From Yaniella halotolerans DSM 15476 (GTDB taxonomy: Bacteria; Actinomycetota; Actinomycetes; Actinomycetales; Micrococcaceae): DNA of 64,000 nt. The position numbers were made by a program, and so were the translations under genes. Positions 44,913-53,783 of this stretch are shown here, piece after piece. The stretch is from positions 744,001 to 808,000 of the forward strand of contig NZ_ATVQ01000001.1 of NCBI RefSeq assembly GCF_000420805.1. Direction: 5' to 3'. The notes beneath the pieces were generated by a model. It made no database searches. It saw nothing but the letters and a program-made list of their open reading frames with translations, and was not told where the DNA came from. Positions within the stretch are counted from its first letter, which is position 1. Every line of letters starts with the position of its first letter.

Positions 44913-46475
44913 TTAAGCGTTCCCGTACAGCTCACGCAGTTGTGGCTTGCGAACCTTGCCCGAGGCCGTTCGTGGCAGGTCGTCGACAAAGACCACGGAT
45001 TTCGGAATCTTGTAGCGCGCGAGTTTCCCATCGAGATAGGACAGCACGTCCGCCTCGGTCAGCTCGTGGCCTTCGCGGACCACGATAGCTGCACGTGGCA
45101 CTTCGCCCCATTTTTCATCCGATACCCCGAAGACCGCGACGAAGGCGATGGCATCCATCTGCGACAACTCTTGTTCGATCTGCGCCGGGTAGATGTTCTC
45201 CCCGCCAGAGATAATCATGTCTTTCATGCGGTCGGAGATAAACAGGAAGCCGTCGTCGTCCATGTAGCCCATGTCACCACTGCGGAACCAGGTGCCGCCG
45301 TCATCGGTGATAAAGGACGATTCATTCGCTTCTGGTCGATTCCAGTAACCCGAAATGACGTTGGGGCCCTGAATTTGGACTTCGCCAACTTCGTGGGCTG
45401 ACAGTTCTTTGCCGTCGAGATCAGCAACACGAACGAGCGTGTGCATTTGTGGCAGACCAGCCGAGCCCATCTTTTCGCGTGAGTAGCGCCCAGGCAGTGT
45501 GGTGGCTCCAGGCGATGTTTCCGTCATGCCATACCCCATAGTGAAGCTGAGGCCGCGATCCTCATACGCCTCCAGGATGCGCAGCGGCACAGCCGAACCA
45601 CCGCAGGTCAGGCTGTTCAGGGAGGAAATGTCTGTCTGCTCCCATGCTGGGCCCTCCGCCAGGAGTTGATACGTGGTGGGCACCCCGGAAATGAAGGTCG
45701 CCTTGTGCTGCTCAATGAGCTCCAGCGCTCGACCAGGATGGAAGCGCGGCTCAAGGATGAGATGTCCGCCTTTAATGAAGGTTGGCAGTACGCCCATGCC
45801 AAGTGCCGCGACGTGGAACATCGGCGAGATCATTAGCGAGACCTCGTCGCTGCTGATGTTCATATCAGAAATAACGTTGATGGCATTCCAAGTCAAATTG
45901 CCGTGGGTCAACATCGCACCCTTTGGATTGCCAGTGGTTCCCGAGGTGTAGAGAATAATGGCGAGATCATCGAGGTCTACGTTGGTGCGTGGACGCTCCG
46001 GACTGGCGTCGGCCAACACCTCGGAGTAATGCTCGGATGGCAGGGTCAAGCGACCTTCTTCGGCTGGAACGCGGGCGCCATCGTCAACGAAGATTACGCG
46101 CTCCACCTCGGTATTTTCCACGCCCGCTACAGCTAGCGGTTCCATGGTTATCGAGGCGATGAGCATTTGCGCTCCGGCGTCCTCCAAGTGGAACGTCACT
46201 TCTGGTCCCGCCAGGCGAGTATTGAGCGGCACGAATACCGCGCCGATGCTCCCCAGTGCGAACAGGGTTTCGAGGAACTCCACTGAGTTCTCACCGAGGT
46301 AGGCAACTCGGTCGCCCTGCTTGACCCCACGATCCGTCAGTGCGTTTGCCAACTGATTAATACGCTGATCAAACTGTTCATAGGTCAGATTCAAGTCGCC
46401 GGCAGTGACCGCCATGCGACCTGCCGACTTGATCCTGCGTCGATGAATCCAATCGCCTATACCGTGATTCGTCAT
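44913..46475 (-). CDS. AMP-forming CoA ligase (hydroxycinnamate CoA ligase-like)
   Basis: 520-residue adenylate-forming ligase. Motifs: ILYTSGTTGNPKGAMLTHG, GYGMTETSPGATTLPG, SGDMGYMDDDGFLFISDR and the C-terminal Lys in RTASGKVRKPQLREL. It would start the pathway by forming the cinnamoyl-CoA thioester, the role of CouL or PhdA, and it is the only CoA ligase in the cluster. Upstream (46548-46578) is a 13-base perfect inverted repeat. It has its own transcription unit. Confidence 0.88.
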   Translation of the reverse strand: MTNHGIGDWIHRRRIKSAGRMAVTAGDLNLTYEQFDQRINQLANALTDRGVKQGDRVAYLGENSVEFLETLFALGSIGAVFVPLNTRLAGPEVTFHLEDAGAQMLIASITMEPLAVAGVENTEVERVIFVDDGARVPAEEGRLTLPSEHYSEVLADASPERPRTNVDLDDLAIILYTSGTTGNPKGAMLTHGNLTWNAINVISDMNISSDEVSLMISPMFHVAALGMGVLPTFIKGGHLILEPRFHPGRALELIEQHKATFISGVPTTYQLLAEGPAWEQTDISSLNSLTCGGSAVPLRILEAYEDRGLSFTMGYGMTETSPGATTLPGRYSREKMGSAGLPQMHTLVRVADLDGKELSAHEVGEVQIQGPNVISGYWNRPEANESSFITDDGGTWFRSGDMGYMDDDGFLFISDRMKDMIISGGENIYPAQIEQELSQMDAIAFVAVFGVSDEKWGEVPRAAIVVREGHELTEADVLSYLDGKLARYKIPKSVVFVDDLPRTASGKVRKPQLRELYGNA

Positions 46476-46547
46476 GCCACTCCTTGCCTGGAAATTCTTG
46501 TGATAACCATCATACTGATTACATTTTGCATCAAATGATTGTTATTC

Positions 46548-46578
46548 GCAACGATTGCATTACTTATGCAATCGTTGC
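46548..46578. promoter_or_regulatory. 13-base perfect inverted repeat upstream of the CoA ligase
   Basis: GCAACGATTGCAT (46548-46560), loop TACTT, then ATGCAATCGTTGC (46566-46578). The position, 73 bases upstream of the ligase start and 25 bases beyond the YdeP stop, allows either an operator for the ligase or a terminator for YdeP. No T run follows, which slightly favours the operator reading. Confidence 0.5.
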
Positions 46579-46603
46579 TGCGATATTTCAGGCTCCCGGG
46601 GCT

Positions 46604-48973
46604 CTACGATGCGCTGACGTCAGCCGGCTCAACCTCCGAGCTCGCATCAGCACTTTCACCGTTGTCTTGAGGACTGGGTTCAAAGCGAACCATCATGGCT
46701 TTGAATCCTGGAGTATTGGATTCACGAACGACCAGTCCCTGGTGCACCAAGGCGTTGGCTTCTGGGAAATATGCGGCAACGCAGCCTCGGGTGGTCGGAT
46801 AGGACACCAGCCGGAAGGCATCGGCTCGACGCTCTTCTCCCTGATACATGGAGAAGACGTCCACGAGGTCCCGATCTTGGAAACCGGTCGCTGCTAGATC
46901 ATCAGGGTGGATCAGAATCACGCGACGTCCACCTGAGATACCCCGGTAGCGATCATCCAGGCCGTAGAACGTGGTGTTGTACTGATCGTGAGAACGCATG
47001 GTCTGCAACACCAGGTACCCTTCAGGCGGTGCCAAGTATTCCAGCTCCCGCACGGTGAATTGCGCTTTACCCTGGGGCGTTGCAAACTCACGGCGGTCTC
47101 GCGGCGGATTCGGCAGCACAAACCCGTACTTGGTCCGTACCCGCTCATTGAAGTTCTCAGTTCCTGGAATGACCCGGGAGCAATGGTCCCGGATGACGTC
47201 GTAGTCATCCGCCATGGCTTTCCAATCGACGTGGTGGTCGGGTCCGAAAATCGCCTCGGCCATCCGAGCCAAAATGACGGGCTCGCCGAGCAGGTGATCC
47301 GAGACTGGTTCCAGTCTGCCCTGAGTTTTACTGATCACCGACATGGAGTTCTCCACCGAGAGGAACTGGGCGCCACCGGGATGTTTATCGTCGAGGTCAC
47401 TGCGGCCCAGTGTTGGCAGGATCAGTGAAGTCCTCCCGTGCACCACGTGTGAGCGGTTAGGCTTTGTCGAGATGTGGACGGTCAGGCCGGTACGTTTGAG
47501 ACCGTCTTCCATCAACGCGGTATCGGAGTTGGCTAGCGCCAGGTTGCCACCGAGGGACACGAAAACGTCGACCTCATCACGGGCCATGGCACGCATAGCT
47601 TCGGTCGAATCATAGCCGTGCTGCCGAGGTGCCGTCATACCGAATTCAGCATCGAGGCGCTGCAGAAACGGTTCACCGGGTTTCTCCCAGATCCCAAATG
47701 TCCGGTCACCCTGGACGTTGGAGTGGCCACGAACCGGGCACGCACCAGCCCCGGGTTTGCCGAAGTTCCCCTGCACCAGCAGCATGTTGACAATTTCTTT
47801 AATCGTGTCCACCGAATGTGGCTGCTGGGTGATACCCAAGGCCCAGCAAACAATCGTGGCTTTAGACTCGGCCAGCAAATCGCCGATGTGCTCGATCTCA
47901 TCGCGGGTCAGCCCGGTGGCTACCTCAATGGTTGGCCAGTCAAGATCTGCACGCGCGGCGGCGTAGTCATCAAATCCTTCGGTAACCGAGTCAATGAACT
48001 CGCGATCCACGATGGTCCCGGGGTGCTCAGCTTCCTTGCGAAGCAGGATGTGCCCCAGCGCTTGGAAAAGCGCCTGGTCGCCTCCGATTTTAATCTGTAA
48101 GAATTCGTCGCTCACCTGATCGCCGTTACCGACGACGCCTCGAGGGGTCTGTGGGTCTTTGAAACGCAACAGTCCGGCTTCGGGCAGGGGATTCACCGCT
48201 ACGACTTTGCCACCATTTTTGCGGCAGGCGGTCAGCGAGCCGAGCATACGCGGGTGGTTGGTTCCCGGGTTTTGTCCGACCACGAATACGAGTTCGGCCT
48301 GTTCGATGTCTTCCAACGAGACGGTCCCTTTGCCGATGCCGATGGTCGGAGTCAGTGCCGTACCGGAGGACTCATGACACATGTTCGAACAATCCGGCAG
48401 GTTATTGGTGCCCAGGCTGCGCGCGAGGAGCTGATACATGAATGCTGTCTCATTGGGTGTACGACCCGATGTGTAGAAGGTGCAGCGATCCGGGGTGGTG
48501 GCATTGACGTGCTCGGCAATGACGTCGAACGCTTCCATCCAGCTGATAGGGCTGTAGTGCGTTTCGCCTTCACGAATGACCATCGGATGGGTGATCCTGC
48601 CCGATTGGCCCAACCAGTATTCAGTTTTTTGTTCGAGGTCGGCGATCGAGTGATCGGCCCACCACTGCGGTGTTGCCACACGGGTCGTGTTCTCTTCGGC
48701 AAGTGCTTTCGCACCGTTTTCGCAGAACTCGATCTTCTTGCGGTCCCCGGTGATCGACTCTGGCCAGGCACAACCGGGGCAGTCAATACCGTCGGGCTGA
48801 TTGACCCGGTACATCGAGCGCACCGTACGGGATATCCCGCCCTGTTTGAGGCCACGCTCGAATGAGACGGTGACTCCCTTGAGTCCGGCCGCTGCTTGTT
48901 TCGGTTCGGAAACTTTCAGGTTGGCTTCGTCTATATCGTCGAACTCGGCCCGGTGTCCTCGTACATCTGACAT
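46604..48973 (-). CDS. FdhF/YdeP-family molybdopterin oxidoreductase
   Basis: 789 residues with an N-terminal CPGC...C cluster region (DGIDCPGCAWPE), and the molybdenum-site NMCHESSGTAL where Cys takes the place of selenocysteine. Molybdopterin-guanine-dinucleotide contacts include FYTSGRTPNETAF and VVGQNPGTNHPR. The family includes acid-stress YdeP and formate-dehydrogenase-like enzymes. I start at 48973, with AAGGA seven bases upstream. In an O-demethylating locus, disposal of formate or formaldehyde-derived electrons is a possible job (inference), but substrate is unproved. Confidence 0.85.
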   Translation of the reverse strand: MSDVRGHRAEFDDIDEANLKVSEPKQAAAGLKGVTVSFERGLKQGGISRTVRSMYRVNQPDGIDCPGCAWPESITGDRKKIEFCENGAKALAEENTTRVATPQWWADHSIADLEQKTEYWLGQSGRITHPMVIREGETHYSPISWMEAFDVIAEHVNATTPDRCTFYTSGRTPNETAFMYQLLARSLGTNNLPDCSNMCHESSGTALTPTIGIGKGTVSLEDIEQAELVFVVGQNPGTNHPRMLGSLTACRKNGGKVVAVNPLPEAGLLRFKDPQTPRGVVGNGDQVSDEFLQIKIGGDQALFQALGHILLRKEAEHPGTIVDREFIDSVTEGFDDYAAARADLDWPTIEVATGLTRDEIEHIGDLLAESKATIVCWALGITQQPHSVDTIKEIVNMLLVQGNFGKPGAGACPVRGHSNVQGDRTFGIWEKPGEPFLQRLDAEFGMTAPRQHGYDSTEAMRAMARDEVDVFVSLGGNLALANSDTALMEDGLKRTGLTVHISTKPNRSHVVHGRTSLILPTLGRSDLDDKHPGGAQFLSVENSMSVISKTQGRLEPVSDHLLGEPVILARMAEAIFGPDHHVDWKAMADDYDVIRDHCSRVIPGTENFNERVRTKYGFVLPNPPRDRREFATPQGKAQFTVRELEYLAPPEGYLVLQTMRSHDQYNTTFYGLDDRYRGISGGRRVILIHPDDLAATGFQDRDLVDVFSMYQGEERRADAFRLVSYPTTRGCVAAYFPEANALVHQGLVVRESNTPGFKAMMVRFEPSPQDNGESADASSEVEPADVSAS

Positions 48974-49055
48974 GCTGCTATCCTTCGCTTCGTAGTGCAT
49001 CGCGCAATCTTTTGCAGCTTAGCAACATCTGTTATTCAAGTCACCGTATGCGGTG

Positions 49056-50057
49056 TTAGGAATGACGGATCCCGGCCAGCGCATCGCGGTCAATCTGTTC
49101 CTGATTCTCAACATAGGGTGTGCCGTGGGTGTGGAACGTCGGCACAGTTTTCATACCCCACGCCTGGCCTTTGGCGCGTTCAGCTTCCGACCACGTGACG
49201 ACTGGCTGGTCAGGATTCATGATCAACCGTGCGCCGGCGTTAGCGAATTCAATACGGTTTCCGCCCGGCTCCCAGACATAAAGGAAGAAGGTTTGGTTGA
49301 TCGCATGCTTATAGGGCCCGTATTCGATATAGACGCCTTCTTCCAAAAAGTAGTCTGCCGCTTTGAGAATATCCTCGCGAGTATCCGTGGCAAACGCCAG
49401 ATGGTGAAAACGCCCCCGTTCACCGGTCCAGTCGTCGGAATAGACGACGTCGTAGGATTTTTGGGCGAATCGGAACCAGCGTGCCGCGAAGCCGCCTGCG
49501 TCGAGTTCGACCTGTTCGGTTTCGCGCGCCTTCATCACGGTGCCCCAGAAGTCACCCGCGGCATTCACATCTGCGGCCAGGTAGTTGATGTGGTCGAGGC
49601 GGCGGGCGTTGACCCCGCGGCCCGGGAAGCGGGAAGCCTGGTTTTTCAGTGCGGGCCGGTCCTCGTCGTCGGCAATATAGAGCGTGGTGTCATAGTAGAT
49701 ACCGAATTCGTGACCGTCCGGGTCTTCGAATTCGTAGTAGGCGCCGATGCCGACTTCAGGTTCACGCCAGCCCCTGCCTAAACCGGTGGCCTCGATCGCG
49801 GCGACCCGGCGTTCGAGCGCCTCGGCGCTAGTAGCTCGCAACATGGTGCGGCCAACACCGTTGGTTTCAGAAGCGGTGAGTTTGATCGAATAGGTTTCAT
49901 ATTCGTCCCAGCAGCGTAGATACGCGGAGTTGCCGAGGCGTTCGACTTCGCGCATGGCCAGCATTTCGTTGAAGAACCGCAGGCTCTCGTCAAAGGTCGG
50001 GGTCAGGATTTCTACGGCGCTGATATGCGCCAGGTCAAAGTTTTCTCGTTCAGCCAT
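49056..50057 (-). CDS. Type I extradiol ring-cleavage dioxygenase (VOC family)
   Basis: 333-residue two-module VOC protein. The metal ligands are visible in the C-terminal module: His in RLDHINYL, His in FHHLAFATD and Glu in GNRIEFAN. The C-terminal SEAERAKGQAWGMKTVPTF tail resembles homoprotocatechuate/catechol 2,3-dioxygenases. Downstream, nine bases on, is the CHA aldolase gene, then oxalomesaconate hydratase and tautomerase genes; no LigB-type dioxygenase is present. By context the ring-cleavage substrate is gallate or 3-O-methylgallate (inference); catechol would need other downstream enzymes that are missing. Confidence 0.85.
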   Translation of the reverse strand: MAERENFDLAHISAVEILTPTFDESLRFFNEMLAMREVERLGNSAYLRCWDEYETYSIKLTASETNGVGRTMLRATSAEALERRVAAIEATGLGRGWREPEVGIGAYYEFEDPDGHEFGIYYDTTLYIADDEDRPALKNQASRFPGRGVNARRLDHINYLAADVNAAGDFWGTVMKARETEQVELDAGGFAARWFRFAQKSYDVVYSDDWTGERGRFHHLAFATDTREDILKAADYFLEEGVYIEYGPYKHAINQTFFLYVWEPGGNRIEFANAGARLIMNPDQPVVTWSEAERAKGQAWGMKTVPTFHTHGTPYVENQEQIDRDALAGIRHS

Positions 50058-50066
50058 GATGCTTCC

Positions 50067-50750
50067 TTAGTCGTTGTAGTGCAGGCCGGCGGCCTCAAGT
50101 TTTTCGCGCATGTTGTAAACGTCTAGCCCGAGTTCACCGGCGGCCAGGCGTGCACGAACCGTCGCTTCTTTAGCTTCTCGCGCTCGCGACGCCGCGACCA
50201 CCTCGGCCACTCGATCTGCCGGTACGACGACAACGCCGTCGGCGTCCCCGACCACCACGTCACCGGGGTTGACATGGGCGTTGGCCACGGTGACCGGGAT
50301 GTTGACCGACCCGAGGGTTGCCTTGACTGTGCCACGAGCGTGGATCGCGGCAGCAAAGACGGGAAAATCCATTGCTTCCAGGTCGGCAATATCTCTCACA
50401 CCGCCGTCAATTACGAGTCCCACGCTGCCACGTGCGCGAAAGGATGTGGCCAAGAGGTCACCGAAGAATCCGGCATGGGATGGTGCGGCACATCCGGCGA
50501 CGACGACATCGCCGTCCTGGATTTGCTCGGCGGCAACGTGCAGCATCCAGTTGTCACCGGGTTGCAACAGGACGGTGACGGCCGGGCCGCAGAGCTTGGC
50601 GCCGTCGTAGACGGGACGCATATAGGGGCGCATTAACCCGATGCGGCCCATGGCTTCGTGAACGGTAGCGGTACCGTAGTCGCTCAGCGCTGCGACATCT
50701 TCGGGGTCCGGACGCTGGATCGTCGTGTTGACGACACCGAGTTCATACAT
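50067..50750 (-). CDS. 4-carboxy-4-hydroxy-2-oxoadipate aldolase (RraA/LigK family)
   Basis: 227-residue class II aldolase of the RraA-like fold, which splits CHA to pyruvate and oxaloacetate and may also decarboxylate oxaloacetate. The family motif GDLLATSFRARGSVGLVIDG followed by GVRD (about residues 97-120) carries the metal and substrate residues. It is the last enzyme of the gallate and protocatechuate-4,5 routes, and the neighbours (hydratase, tautomerase) complete that route. Confidence 0.88.
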   Translation of the reverse strand: MYELGVVNTTIQRPDPEDVAALSDYGTATVHEAMGRIGLMRPYMRPVYDGAKLCGPAVTVLLQPGDNWMLHVAAEQIQDGDVVVAGCAAPSHAGFFGDLLATSFRARGSVGLVIDGGVRDIADLEAMDFPVFAAAIHARGTVKATLGSVNIPVTVANAHVNPGDVVVGDADGVVVVPADRVAEVVAASRAREAKEATVRARLAAGELGLDVYNMREKLEAAGLHYND

Positions 50751-50767
50751 GGTGATTCCCCTTCCTC

Positions 50768-51790
50768 TTAGCGACCCTGTGCCGTCAGGCGGCGATCCAG
50801 GCGCGGATGGATTCTGCGTGCGGTGGCTTCGAAAATATTGTGCCGATCGGCCGCAGTGAGGTCTGCGTTGTTGATGTAACGCACGGTGTCATCGAAGAAG
50901 TGGCCGGTGTTGGGGTCTTCGGTTCGAACGGCTCCGATCATTTCGGAGGCGAACATGATGTTGTCGTGCGGGATGACTTCCAGCAGCGTGTCAATGCCAG
51001 GTTGGTGGTAGACGCAGGTGTCGAAATAGACGTTGTTCAGCAGATGATCCTCTAGCTCAGGTTTGTCCAGCATCATCGCCAGCCCCCGGAATCTGCCCCA
51101 GTGATACGGTGCCGCTCCCCCGCCGTGGGGGATAATGAGCTTGAGTTCTGGGAACGTTGCAAACAGGTCGCCTTCGAGTAATTGCATGACGGCGGTCGTG
51201 TCGGCGTTGAGGTAGTGGGCGCCGGTCGTGTGGAACGCCGGGTTGATCGAGGTGGACACGTGCACCATCGCGGGCAGCTCGTGTTCGATGAGCTTTTCAT
51301 ACACCGGGAACCAGTATTCATCGGTCAGCGGTGGTGAGGTCCAGTGCCCACCTGACGGGTCCGGGTTCAGGTTCACAGCAACGACGTCGTGTTCGGCCAC
51401 GCAGCGCTCGAGTTCCTCAATGACGGTTGCCGTCTCGACACCCGGTGATTGTGGCAGCATCGCAGAGGGTACGAAACGTTGTGGATAGAGTTCACACACC
51501 CGGCCGATCAGGTCGTTGCAGTGCCTCGACCAGTCGGACGAAGTTTCGAAATCTCCGGCATGATGGGCCATAAAGGAGGCACGCGGTGAGAAGACCTGAA
51601 CGTCGATGCCCCGTTCATTCATCAAGCGCAGCTGATTGGGCTCGATCGACTCGCGAATTTGGTCATCCGTGATGACCGGCCCGTCACCGGATGGCGGCAT
51701 GCCTCCGTCCAGCGCTGCCAGTTGTTGTTTTCGCCAGGCACCAAGCGGCTCCGGCGCCGTCGTGTAGTGCCCGTGAATGTCAATGATCAC
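50768..51790 (-). CDS. 4-oxalomesaconate hydratase (LigJ-like amidohydrolase)
   Basis: 340-residue amidohydrolase-superfamily enzyme that hydrates 4-oxalomesaconate to CHA. The N-terminus IIDIHGHYTTAPEPLGAW is characteristic of LigJ. Metal-site residues follow in MVHVSTSINPAFH, IIPHGGGAAPYHWGRFRG and the EMIGA motif. I start at the GTG at 51790, with AAAGGAAA ahead; a longer frame begins at 51874 but the family starts with IIDIHGH. Followed by the aldolase gene 17 bases on. Confidence 0.9.
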   Translation of the reverse strand: MIIDIHGHYTTAPEPLGAWRKQQLAALDGGMPPSGDGPVITDDQIRESIEPNQLRLMNERGIDVQVFSPRASFMAHHAGDFETSSDWSRHCNDLIGRVCELYPQRFVPSAMLPQSPGVETATVIEELERCVAEHDVVAVNLNPDPSGGHWTSPPLTDEYWFPVYEKLIEHELPAMVHVSTSINPAFHTTGAHYLNADTTAVMQLLEGDLFATFPELKLIIPHGGGAAPYHWGRFRGLAMMLDKPELEDHLLNNVYFDTCVYHQPGIDTLLEVIPHDNIMFASEMIGAVRTEDPNTGHFFDDTVRYINNADLTAADRHNIFEATARRIHPRLDRRLTAQGR

Positions 51791-51818
51791 TGCGTTTCCT
51801 TTGCTCTGCCGAATTGTT

Positions 51819-52967
51819 CTAACCTGTGGGACGATGTCCGGGGTCCCACACATTGCGTGGCACGTAGAGTTCACCGCGTGAGATGAGCCTGGCGGTGCGC
51901 GTATTGCCCGAGGCCACGACTGCGCCGTCGTCGCTCAAGTCCACGAGTGCTCTAAAGATACCGGTGGGGTGTTCGATCGGTACCGTCTGTTGACTGCCGC
52001 TGCTCGCTGCACCAACCGAGGCCGCGACCGAACCGTCCATCACCAGTGCAGTGGCCACGGTGACCGCTGCGAGCACGCCGATCGACTCGTGCACCCTGTG
52101 CGGGATGAAACTGCGGGTGCTAATAGCGCCGCCGGCTACCGGTGGTGCCACGAGTGTCATTTTGGGATACGACGCATCGGTCACATCGCCCAGGCCCATC
52201 ACTGCTGCCGCGGTCAGACGGAGCTCTTCGACGCGCGCCTGGAGTTCGTGATTGTCGCTGAGCTCGGCAACCGATTCGTAACCGGTCACGCCAAGATCCT
52301 CAGCTTTGATCAATACCAACGGCTGGCCATTATCGATCAGCGTCACCGTGTACTCGGCACCATTTGCCGTGACAACATCGGTGACATTGCCGGTCGGAAG
52401 CAGAGCGTCGGCGATGGATCCTGCGGTATTGAGGAACCGAATATTCACCGGCGACGCAGCCCCGGGCACGCCTGCGATTTCTGTCCCGCCACTGTACTGC
52501 ACGATGCGCTGACCATCCATCTGTGGCGTGTGAATGCTGATGTGCGAGACCAAACCGGTGTTCGTGGTGCGCACGACGACGTCGGTGATGTCATCGGTCG
52601 GTTCGATGAGCCCGGCTTCAACGGCAAATGGGACCACGGCCCCGAGCATATTGCCACAGTTCTGGGTGGTTTGTACTGTTGCCGCATCGGGCTGCAGTTG
52701 CGCGAAAGTGAAGTCAAGATCGACGTCATCCGCTTCCGATGGCCCCACAATTGCGGCTTTGGACGTCAGCGGATGGCCGCCCCCGATACCGTCGACCTGC
52801 AGTGGATGCGGACTGCCCATGACGGACAGCAGGACCTGATCGCGCATGTGCTCGTCATCGGGCAAATCAGCGGCTAGAAAGAAAGGTCCACGCGAGGTAC
52901 CGCCGCGCATGAGGGCGAACGGGAGCGCCGTTTGATCACCGTTCCGGCGCGCACGACTGGTTGGCAT
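51819..52967 (-). CDS. 4-oxalomesaconate tautomerase-like PrpF-family isomerase
   Basis: 382 residues of the PrpF/AcnD-accessory fold. The N-terminal FALMRGGTSRGPFFLAADLP, the catalytic-Cys motif TQNCGNMLGAVVPFA and late PHRVHESIGVLAAVTVATA are all present. In gallate catabolism the homologue GalD converts the keto and enol forms of oxalomesaconate. It leads the minus-strand lower-pathway operon and is divergent from a GntR gene. Confidence 0.88.
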   Translation of the reverse strand: MPTSRARRNGDQTALPFALMRGGTSRGPFFLAADLPDDEHMRDQVLLSVMGSPHPLQVDGIGGGHPLTSKAAIVGPSEADDVDLDFTFAQLQPDAATVQTTQNCGNMLGAVVPFAVEAGLIEPTDDITDVVVRTTNTGLVSHISIHTPQMDGQRIVQYSGGTEIAGVPGAASPVNIRFLNTAGSIADALLPTGNVTDVVTANGAEYTVTLIDNGQPLVLIKAEDLGVTGYESVAELSDNHELQARVEELRLTAAAVMGLGDVTDASYPKMTLVAPPVAGGAISTRSFIPHRVHESIGVLAAVTVATALVMDGSVAASVGAASSGSQQTVPIEHPTGIFRALVDLSDDGAVVASGNTRTARLISRGELYVPRNVWDPGHRPTG

Positions 52968-53017
52968 GACTATCCTTTGTTGTGGGTACGCTCACACCAG
53001 ACTAACCATTCGCGGGA

Positions 53018-53037
53018 TTGTTTACAATATTGTTTAC
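53018..53037. promoter_or_regulatory. Tandem TTGTTTAC motif, candidate GntR/FCD operator
   Basis: TTGTTTAC occurs at 53018-53025 and 53030-53037, a 12-base period; the first copy reads on as the half-palindrome TTGT-TT-ACAA (53018-53027). This falls in the 147-base gap between the tautomerase (start 52967) and the divergent GntR gene (start 53115). FCD-type GntR proteins bind TTGTnnACAA-like sites. Confidence 0.5.
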
Positions 53038-53114
53038 TAAATACCCCTGATACTTCGTAGGGTCGCTACTATGGAGGCAATACAGCTTTCACGTAAGTAT
53101 TGGAGGCCTCCGAT

Positions 53115-53783
53115 ATGGCCAGCACCTCGACAGCCACGCAGTCGGCTGATGCCCGACACGAACTCTCACTGACGCATCGACTACGTCAAGACATTGTTGC
53201 GGGACACCTGGTGCCACATCAGCGCCTAGTCGAAGCCGATGTGGCCGAAGCGCACGGAGCTTCGCGGGGCGAAGTACGTCTGGCGTTAAACGAGCTGATC
53301 ACCGAGGGACTGGTTGAGCGGATCCCGAATCGTGGTGCACGGGTTCGCAAAGTGTCGCTGCAGGAAGCCATCGAAATTACCGAAGTTCGTGCTGCAGTGG
53401 AGTCGTTGTGTGCGCGGAAGGCCGCCGAGAACATTACCGAAGCCCAAGCCGACGAGCTGCGGGATATCGGTCGGCAGATGCAGCTGGCGGTGAATCGGGG
53501 CGAGCGTCAAGAGTACTCGCAACTCAACCGTGCCCTGCACAGTCGCGTCATAGAGCTTGCCGACCAGCAGACCGCGGCCGAGACGATTACGAGGCTTCGC
53601 GGCCAAGCCATTCGTTACCACTTCCAGTTGGCAACCCAACCGGACCGACCACGGGTTTCATTGCCGCAGCACATGATGATTATCGAGGCCATTTGTGCAC
53701 GCGATCCTGATGCTGCCGGTCGGGCGATGGGCGAGCACTTAGCGTCGGTCACCGAAGCGATTGCGGAATCTGCGGGGGCCTAG
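53115..53783 (+). CDS. GntR-family (FCD subfamily) regulator
   Basis: About 222 residues. Winged helix near residues 18-80 (LTHRLRQDIVAGHLVPHQRL, then VAEAHGASRGEVRLALNELITEGLVERI) and the FCD ligand domain with metal-site residues (HSRVIELAD, HMMIIEAICARD). The ATG at 53115 has GGAGG eight bases upstream. Divergent from the lower-pathway operon, so it probably responds to a pathway acid such as oxalomesaconate or gallate. Its stop overlaps the convergent PadR stop by three bases. Confidence 0.88.
   Translation: MASTSTATQSADARHELSLTHRLRQDIVAGHLVPHQRLVEADVAEAHGASRGEVRLALNELITEGLVERIPNRGARVRKVSLQEAIEITEVRAAVESLCARKAAENITEAQADELRDIGRQMQLAVNRGERQEYSQLNRALHSRVIELADQQTAAETITRLRGQAIRYHFQLATQPDRPRVSLPQHMMIIEAICARDPDAAGRAMGEHLASVTEAIAESAGA

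Noticed and set aside
48254-48865. 203-codon plus-strand frame within the YdeP gene
   Set aside because: Antisense shadow of a strongly supported molybdoenzyme frame.
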